Position numbers and translations under genes: made by a program
In this document: positions 31,541-38,177 of the stretch, piece by piece
Layout of the letters: each line of letters begins with the position of its first letter
How positions within the stretch are numbered: the first letter of the stretch is position 1
Assembly (NCBI GenBank): GCA_024276465.1
Contig: JAJRXD010000041.1
Coordinates: 1-38,177, forward strand
Length of the DNA: 38,177 nucleotides
Direction: 5' to 3'
From: Deltaproteobacteria bacterium
Lineage (GTDB): Bacteria > Desulfobacterota > WTBG01 > CAIYCZ01 > CAIRTM01
The notes under the pieces: generated by a model
Told to the model about the DNA's origin: nothing
Database searches by the model: none
The model's input: the letters and a program-made list of their open reading frames with translations, nothing else

Positions 31541-32872
31541 ATGAGAAAAGCTAACAGGCCCCGCCTTTCTGTTTTAATTACAGTATCGTTGTGTATAATC
31601 TATGTAAACAGGAATGCCCTTGGTTTTTTTTATTTCAAGGCTGACCCCGGGTTCTCCTGGAGCCTTTATTATGAGGATAATATAGCCAATGACAGGCACC
31701 GCAAGGCAGAAGATTTCAGCAATCACTACAAGCCTGCCCTGGATTTTAATTTTAGTTTTTCCAGGGTGTCATTAACCGGAAAAACAGAAATAGAGGTTAT
31801 TGAATATTTTGATGAAAAACAGTTTAATACTGTTGATCAGGACCACAATATTACAGCATCTTTTAAGCTTTCCCAAAGATCTGAATTCAGGATATCAGCC
31901 GGATACAGGGTTGACTCATACCCTGACAGTTATTTTCAGGAAGAAGACCTTTCAGGAACAGGGGGCGGGTTCAGTTTCAGAAGGTACAAAAACAGAACAA
32001 AGTTTGGTTCTGTAGCTTTGAAACATTCATTTTCTGAGCGGAGCAACCTGTCTTTTCGTTTCGTTCTTTCAAATTTTGACACACTTGTAACAGATGACAG
32101 TAATTTATACTACGCTCTTCTGGATTATACATCTGCTCTAAGCAGAAGAACAACCCTTAAAGTAAATTTTGTTTTCAACTATTTTCATTTCAACTATGAC
32201 GATATAATCGAAAGTGATATATACTTCCCTGAGCAGATTGAAACCGAAGATACAATTGAGCGTTTTTTTGACGCAGATTACGAAATGGAAACCTATAATG
32301 TTTCATGCGGTCTTGCTCGTGTCTTCGCTGACAATTTAAGACTGAATTTTTTTATTGGATGGCGTTATACAGAAACAGACCTGACAACAAAGACGGAAGA
32401 TTTGACAGAAATAGAGGAGGAAATAAAGGGGAAAATAATTTCCAGGCGCAAAAAAAACAGTGGAAATGACGTGACATTTTCCATGTCGCTGCAAAAAAAA
32501 TTTTCCTTCACAAACATCAGGTTGCTGGCTGATCAGAATGTTGGAATAAATCCCAATATTGGGGGTACTTATGAGCGCAGAAGGTTCATAATTGATGTAA
32601 CACATGAGTTTCCATATGGGCTGACCACATGGATGTCCCTGCAATACAATATGCATAAAACAGGCAGGGATGATGAGTTCAGTTACAGGATTGACAGGGA
32701 TTACTATTATATAACTACTGGAATCAGTTGTCAGTTTAACAACTGGTTGACCTTTGATCTGAATTATGCCCATTCAGGAAGAGATGACAATTTCAGGCGA
32801 ACCGAAACCAGAAGAAACACTGTTTATTTTGTTGTAAACTTTAAAATGTCAAGGCCCTACATTTTCAGATGA
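31541..32872 (+). CDS. Outer-membrane beta-barrel protein of the polysaccharide export operon
   Basis: The 443-residue protein has a signal peptide (LSVLITVSLCIIYV) and then many alternating strands with aromatic girdle residues (SWSLYYEDN, FNFSFSRVSLTGKTEIEVIE, SEFRISAGYRVDSY, and TFDLNYAHSGRDDNFRR and VYFVVNFKMSRPYIF at the end), as in large outer-membrane barrels. Barrels of this kind occur at this position in EpsL/exosortase-associated exopolysaccharide loci, so a role in polymer export or outer-membrane passage is likely. It starts 8 bases after the Wza-like gene and overlaps the Wzz-like gene by 4 bases. The exact subfamily was not verified. Confidence 0.78.
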   Translation: MRKANRPRLSVLITVSLCIIYVNRNALGFFYFKADPGFSWSLYYEDNIANDRHRKAEDFSNHYKPALDFNFSFSRVSLTGKTEIEVIEYFDEKQFNTVDQDHNITASFKLSQRSEFRISAGYRVDSYPDSYFQEEDLSGTGGGFSFRRYKNRTKFGSVALKHSFSERSNLSFRFVLSNFDTLVTDDSNLYYALLDYTSALSRRTTLKVNFVFNYFHFNYDDIIESDIYFPEQIETEDTIERFFDADYEMETYNVSCGLARVFADNLRLNFFIGWRYTETDLTTKTEDLTEIEEEIKGKIISRRKKNSGNDVTFSMSLQKKFSFTNIRLLADQNVGINPNIGGTYERRRFIIDVTHEFPYGLTTWMSLQYNMHKTGRDDEFSYRIDRDYYYITTGISCQFNNWLTFDLNYAHSGRDDNFRRTETRRNTVYFVVNFKMSRPYIFR

Positions 32873-34410
32873 TGCAGAATCAATCCAGACAGCAAATCAC
32901 GGAATATTTAGATCTTTTAAAACGGGGCAAATACTTTGTTATTGTGCCGATAATTATCTGTGTTGTTATTGGTTGTGCTGTTGCGTTTAAATTGCCACCT
33001 GTGTACAGGTCTGAAGTGAAAATATTTTACATGCAGGCTCAGGTACCGAAAAACATGTTTGTTCAAGCCATTAACATGTATCTGGAATCTGCAATTGTTT
33101 TTATTGAGGCAGTTACTTTCAGCAGAGAAAACAGTTTGAAGCTGATACAGGAGCTGAACCTGTATCCTGATCTGGTGGATGAAATCCCTGAGGATGACTT
33201 GATAGCCCATATGAAGGAACATTATGCTCAAAAATATATCTATACTGAAATCCCGGATAAGAACAGCAGGGTTCAGGAGGTGATTACCGGTTTTGAACTT
33301 TTTTTTGATCACAGGGATCCGCGAAAAGCGTTTGAAGCAGTAAAAAATATGGCCACAAGATTTATTGAGAATTACCGGAGTTTCAGAGAAGGCTTTGCCA
33401 CACAGACATCCTCTTTTTTTGTGGATGAAAAACAGAGGCTTAAAGAGGAAATTACTGATATTGACCAGAAAATATCAGAGTTTAAAAAAAGAAATATAGA
33501 CAGTCTCCCTGAGCTTTTTCAGTCAAACTACAGAATGCTTGAAACCCTGAACCAGAACCTGCTGACCCTTGATCAGGAAACCCGCTTACTGAAAGAAAAA
33601 AAGATAAACCTTGAATCCAGACTTGCAACAGTCAACCCCCTTATCTCCATGGAGGGAATGTCAGGTCAGAGAATTGTGAGCCCCGAAGAAAAGCGTACTG
33701 CCCTTAAATCAGAGCTTGCAATACTGCTCACGACATATTCTGAAAAACATCCGGATGTGATAAGGGCAAGGGGGGAAATAGACGCGCTGGAACGGGGAAT
33801 TGCTGAGAGAAAAAAAAACATGACATTAAAAGCCGGTGATGCAGGCAACAGGGGTTCCGGGACAAAAGAACTTCATGAGGAAAGCCAGACCGGTGCATAC
33901 AACCCTGCATACATAAATCTCAAGACCCAGCTTGAAGCCATTAATCTTGAGATAAAATCAGTAAAAAAAGAGAGAGCCAGAACTGAAAAAGAAATTCGTG
34001 AATATCAGTTCAAGGTGGGTAGAACCCCTCTGGTTGAAAAGGAATATAATGCACTTAACAGGGACCTTGAAAGCGCTCAGCGAAGGTACAATGAACTGGT
34101 AAATCAGGTCTTGAGCCTGGAAAGTTCTGCTGCCATGGAAAAAAGACAGATGGGTGGCAGACTTACAATAGGACAACCCCCGACTTTTCCTTTAAGGCCT
34201 ATAAAACCTAATCGGCTGCTGATTATTGCAGCCTCCTTTTTTGCAGGCACAGGGCTGGGGGTGCTTTTGCTTCTGGCATGGGATTCCATAACCCGGACAG
34301 TTAGAACACCACAGGACCTGTTAAAGCTTACACAGGTTCCTGTATTGTCTGAAATACCATTAATCATGGCGGATAACAGGGGAGGCAAGAGGGTTTTTTC
34401 AAGCTTTTGA
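32869..34410 (+). CDS. Polysaccharide co-polymerase / chain-length determinant (Wzz-like, GNVR domain)
   Basis: The 513-residue inner-membrane protein has an N-terminal Wzz domain (ITEYLDLLKRGKYFVIVPII) with transmembrane helix IVPIICVVIGCAVAF near residues 25-42. A long periplasmic coiled coil follows (EEITDIDQKISEFKKRNIDS and later KTQLEAINLEIKSVKKERAR), then the GNVR region near VGRTPLVEKEYNALNRDLES. The second helix is LLIIAASFFAGTGLGVLLLL near the C-terminus, followed by a short cytoplasmic tail. These proteins control chain length and couple polymerisation to export together with a BY-kinase, which is the next gene. Here the kinase is separate, as in Gram-positive and exosortase-type loci. 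Confidence 0.92.
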   Translation: MMQNQSRQQITEYLDLLKRGKYFVIVPIIICVVIGCAVAFKLPPVYRSEVKIFYMQAQVPKNMFVQAINMYLESAIVFIEAVTFSRENSLKLIQELNLYPDLVDEIPEDDLIAHMKEHYAQKYIYTEIPDKNSRVQEVITGFELFFDHRDPRKAFEAVKNMATRFIENYRSFREGFATQTSSFFVDEKQRLKEEITDIDQKISEFKKRNIDSLPELFQSNYRMLETLNQNLLTLDQETRLLKEKKINLESRLATVNPLISMEGMSGQRIVSPEEKRTALKSELAILLTTYSEKHPDVIRARGEIDALERGIAERKKNMTLKAGDAGNRGSGTKELHEESQTGAYNPAYINLKTQLEAINLEIKSVKKERARTEKEIREYQFKVGRTPLVEKEYNALNRDLESAQRRYNELVNQVLSLESSAAMEKRQMGGRLTIGQPPTFPLRPIKPNRLLIIAASFFAGTGLGVLLLLAWDSITRTVRTPQDLLKLTQVPVLSEIPLIMADNRGGKRVFSSF

Positions 34411-34508
34411 TAGTTTGTTTTTTTATCATTTTGACAGGGAGATTCATGTGCTGATTTTACAAATACTGAAAGCAGTTGAAAGAAAAAGGCTGTTTGGGGA
34501 TTTTAGCT

Positions 34509-35309
34509 GTGAGTAGAATTAAAGATGCCCTGGAAAAAGCAAAAATGGAGCGGGAAGGTGTACAGCCTGTATCCTTTGCTGACACACCAGAACCAGAGTC
34601 TGACAGCAGCAGTCCTGCTGGCTTACCCCAAACAAAATTTATCAACTATTCTGAAACTGCAATAAAAAAATATAAAATAATTACCCCTTTTTTTGACAAC
34701 ACTAACCTGAGTGAGCACTTTAAACTCCTCAGAGCAAAAACCATTTCGAGAGTGCAGGAAAATGACAACAGGACTATCCTGATAACAAGTTCTCTGGAAA
34801 AAGAGGGTAAAACATTTGTTGCAGTTAATTTAGCAGTGACATTTGCGAGGGAAGTGGATCAGACGGTTCTGCTTGTTGATGTTAACTTGAATAATCCCTG
34901 TTTACTGAAAGCATTTGGAATAAAAACTGAAGAAGGTCTTACTGACTACCTTCTTAATGACAAACCTCTTTCGGATCTGCTGATCAGCCCGGGCATAGAA
35001 AACCTGGTTTTATTACCAGCGGGAAGAAAGGTAACAAACTCTGCTGAACTGTTAAGATCAAAAAAGATGCAGCAGTTAATCAGCGAAATGAAAAATCGCT
35101 ATGAAGACCGTTACATTTTTTTTGATGCACCGCCAATGCTGACCTGTGTGGATACAATGGTTATGTCTAAATTTATTGACAAAGCACTGTTTGTTGTTGA
35201 GTCAGGAAGGGTGAAGCCGCAAAAAGTGTCAGAAGCGCTTAATCTTCTGGAAGAGAACAAAATTCTGGGCACTGTGTTAAACAAAAGAAGCCCTGTTTTC
35301 GCTCCTTAA
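34509..35309 (+). CDS. BY-kinase-like P-loop ATPase (CpsD/CapB type), without C-terminal Tyr cluster
   Basis: GTG at 34509 gives MSRIKDALEKAKMEREG, the usual start of the exosortase-type kinases; an in-frame TTG at 34476 would add 11 atypical residues. Walker A is ITSSLEKEGKTFVAVNLAVT (the usual IPGEGKS is altered to LEKEGKT). Walker A' is VLLVDVNLNNP, and YIFFDAPPML gives Walker B. RAKTISRV and NLSEHFKLLRA contact the co-polymerase. BY-kinases normally end with several Tyr that are phosphorylated; here the end is LNKRSPVFAP with none. It may act in complex assembly without autophosphorylation, or phosphorylate elsewhere. It is the last gene of the export operon. Confidence 0.87.
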   Translation: MSRIKDALEKAKMEREGVQPVSFADTPEPESDSSSPAGLPQTKFINYSETAIKKYKIITPFFDNTNLSEHFKLLRAKTISRVQENDNRTILITSSLEKEGKTFVAVNLAVTFAREVDQTVLLVDVNLNNPCLLKAFGIKTEEGLTDYLLNDKPLSDLLISPGIENLVLLPAGRKVTNSAELLRSKKMQQLISEMKNRYEDRYIFFDAPPMLTCVDTMVMSKFIDKALFVVESGRVKPQKVSEALNLLEENKILGTVLNKRSPVFAP

Positions 35310-35499
35310 GCCATACCTGCAGTGGACGCTTTTAAATCCGGGGGGACAATCACCGGACATATTATATCGGGAAAAACAGGCTCCCCAATCTCTTACAACC
35401 AGTTATGATGAAGCTGTCAATTTCCAGTAAAGTTACTGCAAATCAATTACTCAGGAAAAGTTTTTAAATCATAACTGTATGCAGGCTGATCAGAGAGCA
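35310..35499. other. Gap between the export operon and smpB
   Basis: I see no gene, terminator, tRNA or tmRNA here. The stretch has GC-rich patches (GGGGGGACAATCACCGG) and no clear hairpin. The ssrA gene, often next to smpB, is not in this gap. Confidence 0.5.
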
Positions 35500-35961
35500 T
35501 CACTTCCCGTATTTAAAGTCTCTTTCAGCCTCCCTTTTCATATCCTTTTTTCGGATATCCTCTCTTCGGTCATACATTTTTTTGCCTTTTACCAGCGCCA
35601 TCTCAACTTTTACTTTTCCCTTCTCATTGAAATAGAGTTTCAAAGGAATGAAAGACTGGCCTTTTTCCCTGATTTTGCCATAAAGTTTTTTTATCTCCCT
35701 GTTATGAAAAAGCAGTTTGCGTTTGCGCAGAGGATCATGGTTGAGCCTGTTGGCATACGGGCAGTGGCTGATGTGACAATCCACAAGATATATTTCATTG
35801 TTTTCAATACGCGCATAACTGTCCTTTAAATTTGCCCTCCCCATTCTGCAGGATTTTACCTCGCTGCCAAGCAGCACAATGCCAGCTTCAATGGTGTCAA
35901 CAATGTGGTAGTCATGGTGCGCTTTTTTGTTTTGTGAGATCAGCTTTTGTCTGTTTTTCAT
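35500..35961 (-). CDS. smpB: SsrA-binding protein SmpB
   Basis: The 153-residue protein binds tmRNA and delivers it to stalled ribosomes in trans-translation. Motifs are KAHHDYHIVDTIEAGIVLLG, SEVKSCRMGRANLKDSYARI, NEIYLVDCHISHC and NRLNHDPLRKRKLLFHNREI. They are followed by GKIREKGQSFIPLKLYF, VKVEMALVKGKKMYDRR and the basic tail DIRKKDMKREAERDF that inserts in the mRNA channel. Length is normal. It is alone on the minus strand. Confidence 0.97.
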   Translation of the reverse strand: MKNRQKLISQNKKAHHDYHIVDTIEAGIVLLGSEVKSCRMGRANLKDSYARIENNEIYLVDCHISHCPYANRLNHDPLRKRKLLFHNREIKKLYGKIREKGQSFIPLKLYFNEKGKVKVEMALVKGKKMYDRREDIRKKDMKREAERDFKYGK

Positions 35962-36064
35962 AGTATAATGGTTATCAGAAAATTGACTTGATTGTACAGG
36001 AATTTCCTTTTTGTCCTTTAAAGGATGTGGAAACCTCCAGTGGATATGTTCAGTTTTTGGTAGC

Positions 36065-36082
36065 CGCAGACTTTAGTCTGCG
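36065..36082. repeat. REP-like hairpin abutting the GT-C stop codon
   Basis: CGCAGACT (36065-36072) and AGTCTGCG (36075-36082) form a perfect 8-bp stem with two bases between. It touches the stop codon of the GT-C gene. It resembles the CTTTAG-centred hairpin in copy C. There is no T-run on the minus strand. Confidence 0.6.
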
Positions 36083-37882
36083 TTAAGTTCTATAAGGCTC
36101 AACAAAAAGGCGATAGACTTTTTTCTCAACCCCTTGAAGCTGACGGGTAACCTCAGGAATCATCAAAGGATTCTGAAGGGATATGGAACTGAACAGTTGT
36201 ACTGCTCTCTGGTAATCCCCAAGCCAGAACAGATAAACCAGGTACTTATATGTTCCATAAGGATGCATGAGCCCCTTTTCGTGAAGATTCTTGAGAATCC
36301 TGTATGCCTCGCTGTGGCGATGGAGAGCATTGAGCAGGAAAGCTTTCTCCCATTTGACACTGATGGTATCTGCATCCATGCTTTCCAGTTCGCTGAGGCG
36401 CGAGATACGGCTTGCTGCTGCCATGCTCAACCTGTCATTGGCTGATGACCTTGTGAAAAAGCCTTTTCTTTCTTTTTCCAGTACAGGCCTGTAGGCAATC
36501 CACCCGCATGCTGTCAGGGGCAGCAGCACCAGTAGAGCGTATGTAATCAGGCTGGTCATAACTGGTTTGCGAAGGGTGAAAAGATCCAGTGTTCTGTCAC
36601 AAAAAAATTTTAAACCATGCGCTGCCAGCAGGCTCAGGGGGACTATGTTAAGAAGTCTGTATCGCCACGTAACAAATGTCATGATATTTGACGCAAGAAT
36701 ACAGCCAAGTATACCACACAGAAGAAACCCCTGTCGATATTTTTTCAAATACAGCAGCCGCAGAACACCCAATCCTGCAAACATCACAAACAGGCCGAGT
36801 CCGCGTGGGGGCAGGGACAGGATAAGAGATTTTTTATTTATATAATAAAGATCATCAATTCCCTTTACCTCATAATTGTTAAAGAACAGCAGGGCTTTTG
36901 TTGAGATGAGGCCAAGTGTCTCTGCCGGGTTGGAGATGATAAAATTGAGGGTTTGTCGCAGATAAAACCTGTCAGAATCATCCGGTGTCATTGGATGCTG
37001 AGCCTGAATTTCAGCGTTCATCCGTGAATAAAATGTATGACCGTAGGGCCAGGGTGGAATGTCTTTGATCTGGTGGTATGTACCGTGCGCCCCCTTATGG
37101 AAACCTATAAAGGTATGAACACCTTTAGTGGGCAGAAACCACGGATACCTCTGATTCAGAAGGTCATTACGGAATTGAAAAAAAAGAAAAGATACAGTGA
37201 ATATCATGACTGCAGGCAGAAGAATCCTGAATTTTTCTTTTTTCGCAACTCCTTTTCCGGCAGCGATATAAACAAAAAATATCACTGCATAAAGGAAAGT
37301 GTTCAGCTGGATAAACAGTAAAGCTGTCAGGAGCACTCCGACAAGAGAACCAGTTAAAACAGAATTAAATGCAGAAAGGTGAGAGCGTTTTTTCGTAACA
37401 ATATAAAGAACGCTAATGAGGATAAAGATTTCCAGGGCTGATTTATGTAATGTTGAGTCGAAATATATAAGGCTGGGAAGAATTGTCCACATAAATGAGA
37501 AGGTAAAGGCAGCCCATCTGCTTTGCACAAGCCTGCTGACAAGAATAAAAATCAAAACAGCGCTCATGGATGCAATCAGGATATTTATGATACGGTGGAT
37601 AAACATTGAGTCCCCAATGAGCTTCTGTCCTAAAGCCAGCCAGTATGAATACAGGGGTGTTGAAAGCATCATGGGTTCAAAGTATGGTTCATCAGTGGAT
37701 GCCCCGGATGCAATTATACGGGCAGCCTGCCAGTTGAGATCAACATCCAGCCCCGGTGTTGGCGTCCTTATAGCAGGAATGCTGAAGCTTTCAATAACAA
37801 AGGCCAGGCGGATAATGCAGGCAACTGCAAAAATAAAGGCGCAGTATTTGAAGTTTATCTGCTGTGCTTCAGCTGTAATCAT
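36083..37882 (-). CDS. GT-C membrane glycosyltransferase (PMT/ArnT-like) with soluble C-terminal helical domain
   Basis: The 599-residue polytopic protein has about ten hydrophobic segments between residues 12 and 450, for example AFIFAVACIIRLAFVI, IINILIASMSAVLIFILVS and ALLVLLPLTACGWIAY. The first external loop has TPGLDVDLNWQAARIIASG with acidic residues D46 and D48, the usual place of the catalytic Asp in GT-C enzymes that use polyprenyl-phosphate sugars. The last 120 residues (SVKWEKAFLLNALHRHSEAY, RILKNLHEKG, YLFWLGDYQRAVQLF) look like a short TPR region. It probably transfers a sugar to a lipid, glycan or protein on the outer face of the membrane. It lies near, but opposite in strand to, the polysaccharide export operon. 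Confidence 0.85.
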   Translation of the reverse strand: MITAEAQQINFKYCAFIFAVACIIRLAFVIESFSIPAIRTPTPGLDVDLNWQAARIIASGASTDEPYFEPMMLSTPLYSYWLALGQKLIGDSMFIHRIINILIASMSAVLIFILVSRLVQSRWAAFTFSFMWTILPSLIYFDSTLHKSALEIFILISVLYIVTKKRSHLSAFNSVLTGSLVGVLLTALLFIQLNTFLYAVIFFVYIAAGKGVAKKEKFRILLPAVMIFTVSFLFFQFRNDLLNQRYPWFLPTKGVHTFIGFHKGAHGTYHQIKDIPPWPYGHTFYSRMNAEIQAQHPMTPDDSDRFYLRQTLNFIISNPAETLGLISTKALLFFNNYEVKGIDDLYYINKKSLILSLPPRGLGLFVMFAGLGVLRLLYLKKYRQGFLLCGILGCILASNIMTFVTWRYRLLNIVPLSLLAAHGLKFFCDRTLDLFTLRKPVMTSLITYALLVLLPLTACGWIAYRPVLEKERKGFFTRSSANDRLSMAAASRISRLSELESMDADTISVKWEKAFLLNALHRHSEAYRILKNLHEKGLMHPYGTYKYLVYLFWLGDYQRAVQLFSSISLQNPLMIPEVTRQLQGVEKKVYRLFVEPYRT

Positions 37883-38177
37883 AAAAAGATAAAGTTCTTA
37901 ATATTTGTTATTTTAGGCCCTGTTAATGCTAAGGGGAAAGATATATAAATTAGACACTTCCGTCAATATTATTGATTAATTTGATTTGATTTGCCAGGCC
38001 CTGATCCTCCCTGTGTCAGGATACCTGTTTTAAATTATTTACCCTCTTTCGTGTTTAAGTTGAAAATCAAAAAGAACTTATTTGGAACCGCAGATTCACG
38101 CAGACAGTCGCAGACTCCTGTGCGGATGACCTATCCGCCCAGGAACTTCCATCCCGATAAAACGGGATAAAAACATA
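37883..38177. other. Non-coding right end with small hairpins
   Basis: No gene is visible. The first part is AT-rich and upstream of the GT-C gene, so it should contain its promoter, though no clear box was found. The last 90 bases hold repeated CGCAGA units (about 38092-38113), a hairpin GCGGAT/ATCCGC (38122-38138) and ATCCCG/CGGGAT (38151-38168). They look like the start of another repeat element cut by the window edge. Confidence 0.5.

Noticed and set aside
32336-32773. A 145-residue minus-strand frame inside the outer-membrane barrel gene
   Set aside because: It lies opposite a gene with signal peptide, barrel strands and operon context; no independent evidence.
35310-35499. Possible tmRNA (ssrA) beside smpB
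   Set aside because: No tRNA-like ends, no tag reading frame and no suitable stems could be found in the 190 bases available.
38092-38113. Tandem CGCAGA units as a possible replication or protein-binding iteron
   Set aside because: Only three irregular units are visible before the window ends; more likely part of a cut intergenic repeat.

Overview
The window looks like a chromosomal segment of a Desulfobacterota-type (Desulfobacterales-like) anaerobic Gram-negative bacterium. The evidence is moderate-to-low GC with many A/T runs, a fused SUMT/uroporphyrinogen-III synthase, an EtfBA plus acyl-CoA dehydrogenase operon, a DUF3786-like protein, a PflX-type radical SAM protein, a NrdD-like glycyl-radical domain, an outer-membrane polysaccharide export system and REP-like intergenic palindromes. 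This assignment is an inference from gene content; no rRNA or other taxonomic marker lies in the window. I saw no tRNA, rRNA, CRISPR array, intact insertion sequence or prophage.

Layout. 1-5.1 kb: the 3' part of uvrC, then a promoter and a two-gene overlapping operon of an unknown protein and a membrane-inserted, archaeal-type LonB protease. 5.1-7.3 kb: an accessory patch with a truncated exported repeat protein, a VapBC-type toxin-antitoxin pair, nested palindromic repeats on both sides of that pair, and a frameshifted REP-associated (HUH) transposase. 7.3-10.5 kb, minus strand: an envelope glycan operon of a GT4 glycosyltransferase, a LicC-like nucleotidyltransferase and a CDP-glycerol glycerophosphotransferase-like enzyme. 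10.6-19.6 kb: mostly housekeeping genes (cobA-hemD, nitrilase, GNAT, DUF3786, proC, rimO, PflX-like radical SAM). Among them are a Tat-exported protein of unknown function and a 102-residue protein that is essentially a free-standing NrdD glycyl-radical domain behind a Fur-like double operator. 19.8-23.5 kb: etfB-etfA-acyl-CoA dehydrogenase. 23.5-25.6 kb: a small inverted-repeat element, a Cys-cluster protein, an intergenic region with a recurring TGTCCAAAA motif, two very small proteins (one an excisionase-like HTH) and rpe. 25.7-30.7 kb: two exported beta-propeller proteins (Kelch; BNR with Fn3 and a CFI-box-like tail) either side of a GGQ release-factor-like protein. 30.9-35.3 kb: an exopolysaccharide export operon (Wza-like lipoprotein, outer-membrane barrel, Wzz-like co-polymerase, BY-kinase-like ATPase). 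35.5-37.9 kb, minus strand: smpB and a GT-C membrane glycosyltransferase.

How the genes relate. Two blocks build or export surface glycans (7.3-10.5 and 30.9-35.3 kb) and a GT-C enzyme lies close to the second. The Etf/dehydrogenase block is an acyl-CoA oxidation module. The most unusual items are the glycyl-radical mini-protein, the LonB operon with its unknown partner, and the family of intergenic elements that share outer inverted arms but carry different inner palindromes.
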